This document shows positions 16,784 through 27,193 of a stretch of DNA of 64,000 nt, in pieces; position 1 is the first letter of the stretch, and each line of letters opens with the position of its first letter. Source of the DNA: Desmonostoc muscorum LEGE 12446. Lineage in GTDB: Bacteria > Cyanobacteriota > Cyanobacteriia > Cyanobacteriales > Nostocaceae. Below the pieces are notes generated by a model. It was not told where the DNA came from. It saw only the letters and a program-made list of their open reading frames with translations, and did not search any database. Where the stretch lies: NCBI RefSeq assembly GCF_015207005.2, contig NZ_JADEXS020000001.1, positions 5,541,001 through 5,605,000 of the forward strand, written 5' to 3'. Both the position numbers and the translations under genes were made by a program.

Positions 16784-18200
16784 AGTTTGTGTGTTGCGGA
16801 TTGTAACAAAGTTTTAGCCGATTCCAAGTTGGCGTATCCTGTATAGCACGCTTACCTGAATTATTTAGGAACTTTGATTAATATTGATTTTAATTTACTA
16901 TGTCTAATATTTTTTTACATCTTCTGCCAGAAGTATACTTTTAGATTAAGTATATGTATTTAATTCTTTTATATATAAATGGTTATGTTTATATCTAATA
17001 CTTCTGATAGATGAAATTCTATTATTTGTTTTGTTAATAGAAAGGTAATTCCATAAACACATGTATTAATAGGTAGTTAGTTTGGTTATATTCCTGTAAC
17101 CCCAAAAAATTTATTACTTTTGATACAGCATTTATTAAGTACGTAAAATTGTTTGATCTGATAAATTGATAGACATAACACGCTTTTAGCAATGCTTGTA
17201 GATATAGTCTCATTTAATTGAAAATTATTTAGACGCAGGCAAATGTAATTTTTAATGCTAATTGTGATTCTACTTGTAATCTACTCGAATTTATAAATTC
17301 CAGGGTTAGGAGATTTTTAAATATTCAGTTTTCGTTTCCAACTCCTTTGAGTTGAATGTATTTGAGTTTATCTCAAGATTTTTATAATTAAAACTTATGT
17401 GTTTTTTATAATCAGTAGAAAATGTAGTTTATCAAAAATATAGTGCTTCTCTATTGAGTCCAATAGAGACCAATACACTTCAGATAACACCAAAACACTG
17501 ATTTAGAGAGGCGATAAATTGCGTCTCCAAAGACTAAATCCACGCCAGTTGTCACCCTTTTTCTAACCCGGATGCTGGCAGAACTTACGCAAAAATTGCC
17601 AAAAAGCTTAATTTATCAGAATTCAAAGGAATTCCCCATCCGTCTATAGCTCAGGGGATGGATAGCGGTCTACGGAGCGAAGCGAAGTAGACAATCGTTT
17701 TTGAATGTTAAAATAGAAAACAGCAAATTTCAAGTTACTGAAGTACGCCATCGAGGTCTCAAAGCGAGGCATAGAGCCTATTCTAATTCTGTTAGCGCAG
17801 CGGGGCGTAGCCCATTCTGAACTGTGCTGTAAGTCCCAGATGGGTAAACTTAGCATAATTTAAGAAAAAAATGACAAAAAAATTAACTCCTCTGGTCTTA
17901 CTCACCAAAGGAGTTTTCGCGTACATTTTTTACTCTGTGAAAGATACAGGTGTAAAATCTAAGTACCCTATCTTAGGAATACCTTGTTCGCGTTAGCGGA
18001 CGCACCAGAAAATGGGGACTTCCGCGACCCGTTAAAAATTAAAAATGCTTGTGAAATTAGCATATATTTGCAACATAGCAGTTAAAAAGTTAGCTGCAAA
18101 TAGCTTTGAAGTAAGCAGCTAGGCAATAATCGACAATTAAAAATTAAAAATCAAAAAAAATCATTCTGATTTTTAATTTTTAATTTCTCTCCCTTGAGGA
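16784..18200. other. Long AT-rich intergenic region with several hairpins
   Basis: No protein gene is convincing on either strand over 1.4 kb. Visible elements: hairpin CTCTATTG/CAATAGAG at 17,449-17,468; a GC-rich dispersed repeat near 17,795-17,825 (GTTAGCGCAGCGGGGCGTAGC); a terminator-like stem AACTCCT/AGGAGTTTT at 17,885-17,918; and paired AATTAAAAATTAAAAAT repeats at about 18,133-18,186 just past the RRM gene stop, which could form its terminator. Confidence 0.5.
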
Positions 18201-18701
18201 TTAATTCGTAGTTTGTGCAGCTAGCATCTGCTTGAGCTTTTCCAATTCCGAAGCCCAACGTGGATCTGGACGAATAGCGTCTGAATCTGTGGTCGTGGTG
18301 CTTTCACGAGAACCTCCGCCACTGCTGCCACGACGAGGCTTCTTAGAGCCTTTGTCACGACGACTACCTTCTTTGTTGGCGCTAGGAGTAGGGTTACTAC
18401 TGGCAACATTAACTGGTTTAGGAGCTTGCTCGTCGCCCTCCTCACCCTTTGTACGAGGTAGTGCCTTTTCTAGCTTGATGGGAGTGTCTTTAAACATCTG
18501 ACCATTATACTTTTCAATTATTTGGTCAGCTTGTTCATCATTATTGACCGTCAGAAAACCAAAACCACGGCATTTGCCAGTTTTGCGGTCTTTAATTAAT
18601 TTAGTAGTTACAGCATCACCTTCAGCTGCAAAAACTGCTTGTAGATCTTGACGATCAATTTCTTCTTTGGGCAAATTACCTATATATAGGCGAACGGACA
18701 T
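18201..18701 (-). CDS. RRM-type RNA-binding protein
   Basis: 166 residues. One RNA-recognition motif fills residues 1-80, with RNP2 LYIGNL and RNP1 RGFGFLTV. The tail is long and low-complexity: basic RRDKGSKKPRRGSSGGGSR, then SESTTTTDSD and a short helix WASELEKLKQML. Cyanobacterial Rbp proteins bind mRNA and several are induced by cold or help place mRNAs. This copy differs from the short Gly-rich Rbps by its extended tail and terminal helix. It is monocistronic with a long leader. The A/T inverted repeats right after the stop may end transcription. Confidence 0.9.
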   Translation of the reverse strand: MSVRLYIGNLPKEEIDRQDLQAVFAAEGDAVTTKLIKDRKTGKCRGFGFLTVNNDEQADQIIEKYNGQMFKDTPIKLEKALPRTKGEEGDEQAPKPVNVASSNPTPSANKEGSRRDKGSKKPRRGSSGGGSRESTTTTDSDAIRPDPRWASELEKLKQMLAAQTTN

Positions 18702-19337
18702 GAACTATACCTCCAACAGATGAATGAACATGGCAAAGTGAGAAAACCATTACTTGGCTTTGGCTTTTAAAATAGATGCTATTGAGAAAGACTGCCACCA
18801 ACCAATTTTTTTGCTCCAAACTATCAACCTATACAATACAGTTTTTCGTTGGGTTCAAGCTTATTTAATCCAAAGGCTCACACTAAGATGAGCTAATAAC
18901 ACCTTAATTCTAAGAATTGTAAATTTAATAGCCTACTATCTGCCAAAGTACACGCTTTCTTTAATGCCCTTTTTAGCAGAATAAAATACCATCCTTTACA
19001 TTACCACGGTATTTTCTACCTAGCTAGTTTAGCGCACACATTTTCGACTTTAGTATTGTTGCATCGTAGCATAAAACACATTTTTTATTCAAGACGGGAT
19101 TTTTGGAAACAAAAACCAGCCAGTGGCTGGTTGATTTGCTGCTGTGTTGGGAGGATGAAAAGGTATGGAGAGGGGAAAAAGCATCCGAATTCATCACAAA
19201 GCTATGAGGCTGAGTTATGTCGGTTGCTATTGTTTGTGTAAATAAATGTAACACTTGGGAATAAAACCTGCAACTTTTGTTTACATTTTGGCTTGTCATT
19301 TGTCGTTTGTCCAAAGCAAATGACCAATGACTAATGA
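18702..19337. other. Intergenic region with a minus-strand terminator at 19114-19132
   Basis: The palindrome AACCAGCCA-G-TGGCTGGTT, followed on the minus strand by TTTTTGTTT, is about 200 bp past the stop of the M48-like gene and fits its terminator. The rest is the leader of the RRM gene; no gene is seen. Confidence 0.6.
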
Positions 19338-21578
19338 CTAACCAGTGAGAAAAACGTATGCACCCCAAGCCTGGGCTGCAACTGCTAAAGCAGTAGACCA
19401 AATGGGATGAGGGCTATGAACGGCTTTACCACTTTGAGTTTCTAGGGTTTGGATGTCAATCCAAGGTGTTGCTCCTCGCCGAAACCAACCTGTGACGATA
19501 ATTTGCCTACCAATCAAATCCTGATGATTGACTGATTGTCCCAGCCAAGAAACGTGATGTAATTTCACTAAGCCCGCGCTTGATTGTAAGATTAAATCTT
19601 GGGCTAGGGAGTTGCTACTGCCTTGACGACCTAATAATTTGCCCACAAGACGGACGCTGATGCTGTCAATGGGTAAGGCATAAGAGTCTGCTAACAAGTT
19701 GGGCAAACCGTCATCAGTTTCCACAGTGCCAGGTTTAATATCGGGAAAGAAAGAATTAATCCGGATCACTGTACCGATGCTAAAGCCAATCAAAAGGCAA
19801 CCTGTAATGAAAGACCAATCCTCATAGATCCATTTGAGATTTAAAAATTTGAGCGCGAATGCTAATTGCCACGCTACCCACACAAAACCTGCAAACAGAA
19901 CTCCTAGAGGAATTCCCAACCAGGGAGCGATTTGTAATAGAAAAGACTGACGCCTAGCTTCTAATGGTTGTTCTCTAGGGAAATGTAATTCGGTGTCTAG
20001 ATGCCAGTGACGGGCTATTTGGCAGAGGCGTTCGATGCGATCGCCCACTAAAGGATGGCTATTATTAATCGTAAACCATCGGCCATAGGGATTGACAATA
20101 TCCCATTTCAAAAAAGATTCAAAAGAAAGATGACTGGCAATAGTCCCTAAAGAAAGGCTTTGTTGATGACTGATTGGTGCGACGATATTTAAGCTTTCCA
20201 ACTGCCAACTGGTGTGTTCTTGTTTTTCGATATCAGCTGCAATTCCAATGGCAATTTTGAGCAAGGCACGAATCAAAGCATTGGGATTACCTGTAATTTC
20301 AGCTGCGGTGCGATCGCTATAATAAAGCCGCAACCGCGACAACCACAATGCAGTCCCAGTTAGCAAACACCAAATTCCATAAATCAGACTAGCCAGAGTT
20401 GTCACCGGCAAGCGCCAAACTTTTCCTGATATGCTGTCACCCAACTTTGATACTTGCTGATATACCTTATAAGTTGGTAGTGTCACCAACAACACCAAAG
20501 ACATGACAACAAAATCCCAATGAGCAATATGTCCTAGCTGGGTGGCGTAAATGATGGCAATTTCATCATCTGCTAGTTGTTCTAACAGTCCTTGACTAAC
20601 TACAATCCTCGCATTCCGTGGTAAACTACCGTAGGTGAGAATAATTGGTGCAGCCATTGGCAAAATTCGCAGTTTGGGTAAAGGCCAGTGCCTTTGTTGA
20701 CAACAACGTTGTAGAACCCGAACAGCTTCCCGACTACGGCCATTCAATACATCTTTAGTAAGTTCTCGTTGACCATACAACTTTGCCAATAGCAGATCCA
20801 GCAACCAAGGTGATACCCCAATCAAAATCACCAATGCTATTAGCAACAATCGTGTAGGGTCGTTGTATAAAAACTGCAATGGTTCGAGATAGGGAAGCTT
20901 GACTAAAGCCTGGTTGATCAATCCCAATGCTAACTTGATGATTTCTCGCATCACCCAAAATAGGGCGATGAATGTTCCCGCCGCCAACAGCCGTAACGGG
21001 ATTAATTTTGGCTTGCGTAGGGGTTGCCATGCCCTGGCGCGTTGTGCTTGTCGCCAATAAATGACGCCGAACAGTTTGGCTTGGGTGCGGGTGACAGAAC
21101 CCATGAAGCCATTAAGGGGGGGCGGTGGAGGCGGTGGTGTAACAGTAGCTTTGAGTTTAGCTAATGGCACCATCGTCGGAATGTTCTGGCTCTTGGTTTC
21201 TGTTACTTCGTCTTTTAGCTTCTCCTCTGATGCAGGAGTATTTGGGGGTGAATTTTCAAAGGCAACAAATCCAGTTTCGACATTTTTTGATTCTGGTTCA
21301 GGTTTTTGACGTTTTGTCAAGTGTTCGAGAGCGCGTGTTGCCCACTCTTGAACTTGGAGATTGTTACTCTCAATGAGATTTTGGCAAAAGGCGATCGCTT
21401 TAGAGACTTCGCCAGTGCGGGCATAAGCCATCACTAAACCAACCCTTGCTTGTAAGTTAGCAGTGGCATTACTTTCGCTGCTAGCAAGAGGTTCTAAGTG
21501 AGCGATCGCTGTTTGGTAATTTCCCTGCTTGAGGGCAACTAAACCAGCCTCCAAAGACGATTTGGCATGTGAAGGCAT
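19338..21578 (-). CDS. TPR-M48 membrane protein with a degenerate peptidase site
   Basis: 746 residues. N-terminal TPR-like helices (1-90) and a disordered linker with seven prolines (about 148-154) are followed by membrane helices (about 193-265), an HtpX/Ste24-like M48 domain, further membrane helices near 360-415 and 555-610, and a soluble C-terminal domain. The zinc motif HExxH is replaced by TQLGH at 346-350, in ATQLGHIAHWD. The later glutamate ligand (SRxxEYxAD) is Leu in SRLRLYYSD. So two of the three zinc ligands and the catalytic Glu are gone, and the domain is probably non-peptidase. It may be a scaffold in membrane quality control. Its start at 21,578 overlaps no other gene. Confidence 0.8.
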   Translation of the reverse strand: MPSHAKSSLEAGLVALKQGNYQTAIAHLEPLASSESNATANLQARVGLVMAYARTGEVSKAIAFCQNLIESNNLQVQEWATRALEHLTKRQKPEPESKNVETGFVAFENSPPNTPASEEKLKDEVTETKSQNIPTMVPLAKLKATVTPPPPPPPLNGFMGSVTRTQAKLFGVIYWRQAQRARAWQPLRKPKLIPLRLLAAGTFIALFWVMREIIKLALGLINQALVKLPYLEPLQFLYNDPTRLLLIALVILIGVSPWLLDLLLAKLYGQRELTKDVLNGRSREAVRVLQRCCQQRHWPLPKLRILPMAAPIILTYGSLPRNARIVVSQGLLEQLADDEIAIIYATQLGHIAHWDFVVMSLVLLVTLPTYKVYQQVSKLGDSISGKVWRLPVTTLASLIYGIWCLLTGTALWLSRLRLYYSDRTAAEITGNPNALIRALLKIAIGIAADIEKQEHTSWQLESLNIVAPISHQQSLSLGTIASHLSFESFLKWDIVNPYGRWFTINNSHPLVGDRIERLCQIARHWHLDTELHFPREQPLEARRQSFLLQIAPWLGIPLGVLFAGFVWVAWQLAFALKFLNLKWIYEDWSFITGCLLIGFSIGTVIRINSFFPDIKPGTVETDDGLPNLLADSYALPIDSISVRLVGKLLGRQGSSNSLAQDLILQSSAGLVKLHHVSWLGQSVNHQDLIGRQIIVTGWFRRGATPWIDIQTLETQSGKAVHSPHPIWSTALAVAAQAWGAYVFLTG

Positions 21579-21657
21579 ACAAATTCTGGCACTCCAATCT
21601 CTTCTAAGTCGAACAATTTTGGATGAAAGGATTTTGGATTTTGGATTGACTCCATAC

Positions 21658-21727
21658 CAGAATTCAGGAGCGGAGCCGGAGACACTCCGCCTCGAGTCAG
21701 AATTCAGGAGTCACGAGTCAGAATTTA
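21658..21727. repeat. Repeat element with CAGAATTCAGGAG direct copies
   Basis: CAGAATTCAGGAG at 21,658 and 21,698 flanks a small GC-rich hairpin (CGGAG...CTCCG). A third partial copy follows. It lies in the 281-bp gap between prfC and the M48-like gene. Confidence 0.55.
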
Positions 21728-21859
21728 ATTCTGTACTATTAGTGGATGCATTAAGTAAGTTTAAGACCCCCCATCAAATTTTCCATTTGGTTGTCTTCAA
21801 TCAGATCAGAACTGGAACTTTGAGTGATTAATTCAGAATTCTGAATTCTGTATTCTTCT

Positions 21860-23488
21860 TCATTCCTCCACTGGTTGTTGACTAGAAAATACTGGGGCGA
21901 TCGCGCTTAATTTCAACTCTGGATGGTCACCCTCTAATTGTTGGCAATTCCATTCATTCCGGAATAGCAACACTGGGCGTCCCATACTGTCCTTGACTGT
22001 AGTGGTATTGAATAAACGTCCCACCTTATTTAATGCTTCCCAACCACCTTCAACCCAACGGGCGACACTGTAGGGTAATACATCAAGTATGGTTTCTACA
22101 CCATACTCATTTTGTAAGCGAAACTGCACCACCTCAAATTGCAACTGACCCACCGCCGCTAAAATTGGATCGCGCTTGGCTTCATCAATTGAATACATAA
22201 TTTGCACAGCACCTTCTTCGCGCAATTCCGCAACGCCTTTTTGGAATTGCTTAAACTTCGAGGGGTTGGGGTTCCTGAGAGTTGCAAACAGTTCCGGCGA
22301 AAAATACGGAATCCCTTCATATTCCAGCTTTTGCCCCGTGTAAATTGTATCCCCGATCGCAAAAACACCGGGATTATTCAAACCGATCACATCGCCAGGA
22401 TAAGCCTCATCAATCGATTCCCTCTCCTGAGCAAAGAGTTTTTGCGGACGGGATAGACGGACAAGTTTACCAGTGCGAGCGTGATTCACCATCATATCTT
22501 TTTCAAACTTACCTGTGCAGACCCGGACAAATGCGACGCGATCGCGGTGTTTCGGGTCCATGTTTGCTTGCAGTTTGAACACAAACCCAGAAAACTCTGG
22601 GTATGTAGGTGCAACTTCGCCAACACTGCTGACATGGGAACCGGGTTTGAGGGCATAGTCTAGGAAGTACTTGAGGAATAACTCTACCCCAAAGTTTGTC
22701 ATGGCGCTGCCAAAGAACACTGGCGTCATTTTGCCATCATGTACCAACTGCAAATCTAGCTCTGGGCCAACTCCTTCTAACAGTTCTAGATCGTTTTTCA
22801 GTTGATAGTACAGGTCTTGTTCTAGCAGCTGTTCTATTCTCGGATCACCTAATTCTATTATCGTATCACGGGCTTCTCGGCTACCGTGGGCGCTGCGCTC
22901 AAACAGGTGAATTTGTTGCTTATGTCGGTCAAAGACACCTTTAAAGCGATCGCCCATGCCAATCGGCCAGTTTACCGCATAGGTTTGCAACTTCAATTCT
23001 TGCTCAATTTCATCTAACAGTTCCAGAGGTTCCCTTCCTGGGCGATCGAGCTTGTTGACAAATGTAAAAATCGGGATACCCCGCAGCTTACACACTTCAA
23101 ACAATTTACGGGTTTGGGGTTCCAAACCTTTTGCGGCATCAATCAGCATGACTGCATTATCGGCAGCGGCAAGGGTGCGATAAGTATCTTCACTGAAATC
23201 TTGGTGTCCGGGTGTGTCTAATAAATTTATTTGACAGTCCCGGTATGCAAACTGCAACACCGTGGAAGTAATGGAAATACCCCGTTGTTGTTCCATAGCC
23301 ATCCAGTCTGACGTGGCCTTGCGCTGTGCCCGTCGTGCCTTCACCGCCCCAGCTTCGTGAATTGCACCTCCGTATAGCAGTAGCTTTTCTGTCAGTGTCG
23401 TTTTACCAGCATCGGGGTGAGATATAATTGCAAAGTTGCGGCGAAGTTCAACTGCGCGATCGAGTTCCGACTCAAGTTCAATTGACAT
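21860..23488 (-). CDS. prfC: Peptide chain release factor 3 (RF3)
   Basis: 542 residues, the usual length. It begins with a GTPase domain: G1 [10 protein letters not shown]2 region GISITSTV, G3 DTPGHQDF, and G4 NKLD. RF3-specific text follows, including [12 protein letters not shown] and [13 protein letters not shown] in domains II/III. RF3 uses GTP to recycle RF1/RF2 from the ribosome after stop-codon recognition. The insert and length exclude EF-G or BipA. The start ATG at 23,488 is followed by a short acidic N terminus ([21 protein letters not shown]). It is divergent from the DUF4870 gene with a 125-bp shared promoter region. Confidence 0.96.
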   Translation of the reverse strand: MSIELESELDRAVELRRNFAIISHPDAGKTTLTEKLLLYGGAIHEAGAVKARRAQRKATSDWMAMEQQRGISITSTVLQFAYRDCQINLLDTPGHQDFSEDTYRTLAAADNAVMLIDAAKGLEPQTRKLFEVCKLRGIPIFTFVNKLDRPGREPLELLDEIEQELKLQTYAVNWPIGMGDRFKGVFDRHKQQIHLFERSAHGSREARDTIIELGDPRIEQLLEQDLYYQLKNDLELLEGVGPELDLQLVHDGKMTPVFFGSAMTNFGVELFLKYFLDYALKPGSHVSSVGEVAPTYPEFSGFVFKLQANMDPKHRDRVAFVRVCTGKFEKDMMVNHARTGKLVRLSRPQKLFAQERESIDEAYPGDVIGLNNPGVFAIGDTIYTGQKLEYEGIPYFSPELFATLRNPNPSKFKQFQKGVAELREEGAVQIMYSIDEAKRDPILAAVGQLQFEVVQFRLQNEYGVETILDVLPYSVARWVEGGWEALNKVGRLFNTTTVKDSMGRPVLLFRNEWNCQQLEGDHPELKLSAIAPVFSSQQPVEE

Positions 23489-23613
23489 AACTGTATTTGT
23501 TTGTAACTTAACTTAATTTTTTTCGACTTTGGGAAGTCTTTTAATCTTAAGACAATGATGCTCGTGATAGGGTCGTAATATAACCAACAATTTGACTAAA
23601 TTAGGAGAAAGGA

Positions 23614-23973
23614 ATGTACGACACAGACAAGCGAAAGCTTTTATCCGCCTTGTCTCATGCAGCCATTTTTTTCAGCACGGCTGTTGTATCTGTAGGTATA
23701 CCTATTGCCATACTATTTGTATCTGACGATCCTATTGTTAAAGAAAACGCCAAAGAATCCATCAACTTCCACTTTAATGTATGGTTCTATGGACTGATTC
23801 TGGGAGCGCTGTTTTTTCTATTCGGTTGGTTGGTGTTACCACTATTATTACTTGGGCCACTAGCAGGTATCGGGTATTTGTTGCACTGGGGACTAACAAT
23901 TTGGGCAATCACCCACGTTTTTAGCAATCCTGATACACCCTTTCGCTATCCCTTTATTTTACGAGTGTTTTAG
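23614..23973 (+). CDS. DUF4870 family small membrane protein
   Basis: 119 residues with three hydrophobic helices (about 12-35, 55-78, 80-103) and the family motif KENAKESINFHFNVW between the first two. The family is widespread and its function is unknown; members are assumed to lie in the cytoplasmic membrane. The ATG has AGGAGAAAGG upstream. It is divergent from prfC and stands alone before hemB. Confidence 0.85.
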   Translation: MYDTDKRKLLSALSHAAIFFSTAVVSVGIPIAILFVSDDPIVKENAKESINFHFNVWFYGLILGALFFLFGWLVLPLLLLGPLAGIGYLLHWGLTIWAITHVFSNPDTPFRYPFILRVF

Positions 23974-24364
23974 CACAAATGATGGGCATTGGGCATTGGG
24001 CATTGGTCATCGGGGATTGATAATTGTAGGTTATTTTTATTTTGCTGTTGTCCCTTTAGTTTCTACACAACTAATAACCAGGATTTTGCCAACAGAGGGT
24101 CTGACAATTTTCAATTGTGAATTTTGAATTGTTTATTGTTTATGGATACAATGCCCAATGCCCATTTTTTATATTGTTTTTTGAGTTCGTCAGATAGGTG
24201 ACAACGAAGCTGTAAAATACAAAATTGCCCCACAGCTTGATTAAGAGTAGGGCAATGGTCAGTTAAGCACTGTTTGTAGTCTGTCTGACAGCAGGAAAGT
24301 TTTAGCCTGCTTTTGTGACGCTTTGTTTTGTGTCCATTTGCGTTGTTTTTCTTCATAAAATTTT
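23974..24364. other. Intergenic region before hemB
   Basis: 391 bp without a supported gene. It has a short GGGCATT tandem repeat at about 23,984-24,010. The downstream half presumably carries the hemB promoter. Confidence 0.45.
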
Positions 24365-25348
24365 ATGTTTCCTACACATCGCCCCCGCCGTCTGCGTACC
24401 CATCCCCAACTGCGCCGGATGGTTCGTGAAACTGTTTTGACAACAAGCGATTTCATTTACCCACTATTTGCTGTACCGGGTGAAGGAATCGCTAACGAAG
24501 TAAAATCGATGCCTGGAGTCTACCAACTTTCGGTAGATAAAATCGTCGAAGAGGCAAAAGAAGTTTATGACTTAGGAATTCCTGCGATCATTTTATTTGG
24601 TATTCCGGCTGATAAAGATGTGGATGCTACTGGTGCTTGGCATGATTGCGGTATTGTCCAAAAAGCTGCAACTGCCGTAAAAGCAGCAGTACCAGATTTG
24701 ATTGTAGTTGCTGATACTTGTTTGTGTGAGTATACCAGTCACGGTCATTGTGGTTATCTGCAAGTTGGTGATTTGACAGGACGGGTTTTAAATGACCCAA
24801 CCCTGGAATTGTTGAAAAAAACAGCAGTTTCCCAAGCAAACGCCGGTGCGGATATCATTGCGCCTTCGGGGATGATGGATGGTTTTGTGCAAGCAATTCG
24901 TCAGGGTTTGGATGAAGCTGGATTCCAAGACACGCCAATTTTGTCCTATGCTGCTAAGTATGCTTCGGCTTATTATGGCCCATTTCGGGATGCAGCAGAT
25001 TCGACGCCGCAATTTGGAGACAGAAGAACTTACCAAATGGACCCAGGTAATAGCCGCGAAGCAATTAAAGAAATTGAATTGGATATTGCTGAAGGTGCTG
25101 ATATGCTCATGGTTAAGCCAGCCTTGGCATACATGGACATTATCTGGCGGGTGAAGGAAGCGAGTAACTTACCTGTTGCGGCTTACAATGTTTCTGGTGA
25201 GTATTCGATGATTAAAGCTGCGGCTCTCAATGGTTGGGTTGATGAGGAGCGAGTGGTTTTGGAAACTTTAACTGGGTTTAAACGCGCTGGTGCAGATTTG
25301 ATTTTGACTTATCATGCTAAAGACGCGGCGCGGTGGTTAAGTAGATAG
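24365..25348 (+). CDS. hemB: Delta-aminolevulinic acid dehydratase (porphobilinogen synthase)
   Basis: 327 residues, full length. It has the metal-site region [14 protein letters not shown], the first lysine-containing loop [16 protein letters not shown] and the Schiff-base lysine in [12 protein letters not shown], then YNVSGEYSM. It condenses two 5-aminolevulinate molecules to porphobilinogen in the shared heme, chlorophyll and phycobilin pathway. The cysteine-bearing metal loop suggests that zinc can be used in place of, or with, magnesium. It is monocistronic. A perfect 26-bp palindrome 53 bp after the stop may form the 3' end of its mRNA. Confidence 0.96.
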   Translation: MFPTHRPRRLRTHPQLRRMVRETVLTTSDFIYPLFAVPGEGIANEVKSMPGVYQLSVDKIVEEAKEVYDLGIPAIILFGIPADKDVDATGAWHDCGIVQKAATAVKAAVPDLIVVADTCLCEYTSHGHCGYLQVGDLTGRVLNDPTLELLKKTAVSQANAGADIIAPSGMMDGFVQAIRQGLDEAGFQDTPILSYAAKYASAYYGPFRDAADSTPQFGDRRTYQMDPGNSREAIKEIELDIAEGADMLMVKPALAYMDIIWRVKEASNLPVAAYNVSGEYSMIKAAALNGWVDEERVVLETLTGFKRAGADLILTYHAKDAARWLSR

Positions 25349-25825
25349 GTCGTTTCAGGCTTTTATTAATCATTCTTTAATGGTAAATAGACCCTTGGTA
25401 TAGGGTAGCACAGCTGTGCTACCCTACAAAATACGTGGTTTTTTAAACATCCGTATTTGGTATTTCCTCTCAATGGGTAAGTACTATGGATTTAGAATTG
25501 AAATTAGAAAAACTAAAAGCCGTTCCTATAATGGCAAGAACGGCTGATCGAGCTTGTCGATGAATTTCTAAAATAAGTTTGTTGGGAAATTCAGTTACAG
25601 TTTTTAACCCTGAATAGTTGCTGCAAGATGCAGTAACTGATATATCTGGACGCTCGAATCGCAACAAGGCGATCGCTCAATAATACGATCAACAAACATT
25701 CCCCAACCAACATCCGAAATAGCTTTGGATAGCTTACCGTTTTGTACTATCTGTTAATTAACCCCTGATGAGGGTTAGGGTTGCTTGCTGACGCTCAAAA
25801 GTCTTGCCATACCTCAAGCTTTTGC
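25349..25825. other. Intergenic region between hemB and the glycosyltransferase gene
   Basis: Contains a perfect 26-bp palindrome at 25,401-25,426 (arms of 13, starting TAGGGTAGCACAG) and a second hairpin AGCCGTTC/GAACGGCT at about 25,519-25,545. No gene is convincing. One or both hairpins may terminate the converging hemB and glycosyltransferase transcripts. Confidence 0.55.
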
Positions 25826-27193
25826 TTATCGACGCTCTCCAGCATCTTTAAAAATCCATCTAGGTAAAAATCCATCTAGGTATGAGCGTCCTTTCTTATA
25901 CTCTGGGGATTGTTTAGCCGATTGAAGAGATGCCAGATACTTGTAAGCCTTCAGTAACTTCGGCACTTCATAGTCCCAAGCAAACATCTCTTCTACACGC
26001 TTCCTACCAATTTCACCCATTTTCGCCCGCTTGTCAGGATTATCTAGTAATGCGACAATCTGTTTTGCCATATCCTCAGAATCGTTCGGCTTGGCATAAA
26101 CAGACGCTTCTGCCGCTGAAAACTTCCCTTCTGTAAGGTCGAATTGCACGATGGGCTTACCAAGCGCCATGTATTCCAATATCTTGTTCATGGTTGACTT
26201 GTCGTTCATCGGGTTGTATTCGTCGGGATTGACGCACACATCCGCTGTGTTCAGCATTTCCAACAAGTCTTGATCTGGCGCCCGCCCGGTAAAGGTAACG
26301 ATGTCAGCAATACCTAGCTCTACTGCTTTTGCTTTCAGGATTTCCAGTTCCGGTCCGCCACCGACAAGCCCATAATGAATATCATCACGCTGCAAGGTAT
26401 GACGAATCCAAGCTGCTGCCTGCAAGAGATATTCAATCCCTTCTTGCTGCCCCATTACCCCGACATAGCCGATCAAAAACTGCTTGCCTTTCTTCAGTTC
26501 CGGTTTAGGGGGGAGGATTTTGAGGCGCTCCAACGAAGGTCCGCTGCGTACAACCATTACTTTTTCGGGGTCCATCTTACCCCGTGAAAGAGCAATTTTT
26601 CTGTAGGATTCGTTGGTTGCAATAGACACATCGGCATTCAGGAATGTCATCCGTTCTAGCCAGCACAGCAAGTTATAGAAAAAGTCACGGCGCTTGAATT
26701 TTGCCTCGTATAGTTCGGGGTTGATGTCGTGGTGGTCGAAGAGGAACTTCTTGCCGAACAGCTTGTAAAACAGGGCCACAATCCAGATGAGATCCGGTGG
26801 GTTGCAGGCGTGAATCACATCGAAACCATGCTTGCGCCAAACCTTGAGACTTAATGTGAACTCCCAGAACAGGGCAGCGCCGTATTCAAGAAGGTACCCC
26901 AACGCACCATGCGCCTCGATAGGGAGTGGATGGCGATAGATATGAATGCCATCGATTTCTTCGTACCGCTTTTCGTAGCCTTTGCCGGTAGGGCAGATGA
27001 TCGAAACTTGATAGCCGTATGCTTTGAGGGTGCTAGCTTCCTGCCAGACCCGGCGGTCAAAGGGCACCGGCAGATTTTCAACGACCATCAGAACCTTTTT
27101 GCAGTTGTCGGGCAAGGAACTACCAGAAGATCCGGTCATAGTTCCGCTCAAATTGGCGTTTTCCAGCAGCGATTTACCAGCAGATACCGTCAT
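25826..27193 (-). CDS. GT4 glycosyltransferase for extracellular polysaccharide
   Basis: 455 residues from the ATG at 27,193, which has GAGGGA six bases upstream and overlaps the previous gene by 20 bp; a longer frame to 27,292 lies inside that gene and is rejected. GT-B fold: LMVVENLPVPFDRRVWQEASTL at the N terminus is the WbuB-like opening, FDVIHACNPPD and DHHDINPELYE follow, then the donor site VCVNPDEYNPMNDKSTMNKILEYMALGKPIV. It probably adds a sugar to a lipid-linked exopolysaccharide precursor. It is translationally coupled to a nucleotide-sugar dehydrogenase gene, so a uronic-acid-containing polymer is likely. Base composition is richer in G+C than in neighbours. Confidence 0.85.
   Translation of the reverse strand: MTVSAGKSLLENANLSGTMTGSSGSSLPDNCKKVLMVVENLPVPFDRRVWQEASTLKAYGYQVSIICPTGKGYEKRYEEIDGIHIYRHPLPIEAHGALGYLLEYGAALFWEFTLSLKVWRKHGFDVIHACNPPDLIWIVALFYKLFGKKFLFDHHDINPELYEAKFKRRDFFYNLLCWLERMTFLNADVSIATNESYRKIALSRGKMDPEKVMVVRSGPSLERLKILPPKPELKKGKQFLIGYVGVMGQQEGIEYLLQAAAWIRHTLQRDDIHYGLVGGGPELEILKAKAVELGIADIVTFTGRAPDQDLLEMLNTADVCVNPDEYNPMNDKSTMNKILEYMALGKPIVQFDLTEGKFSAAEASVYAKPNDSEDMAKQIVALLDNPDKRAKMGEIGRKRVEEMFAWDYEVPKLLKAYKYLASLQSAKQSPEYKKGRSYLDGFLPRWIFKDAGERR

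Noticed and set aside
17638..17700. tRNA-like 5' half (GTCTATAGCTCAGGGGAT)
   Set aside because: The D-arm-like text is not followed by anticodon or T arms; it runs into a GC-rich repeat hairpin, so at most a fragment.
25470..25667. 65-codon minus-strand frame in the hemB to glycosyltransferase gap
   Set aside because: Crosses a hairpin, has no ribosome site or family features.
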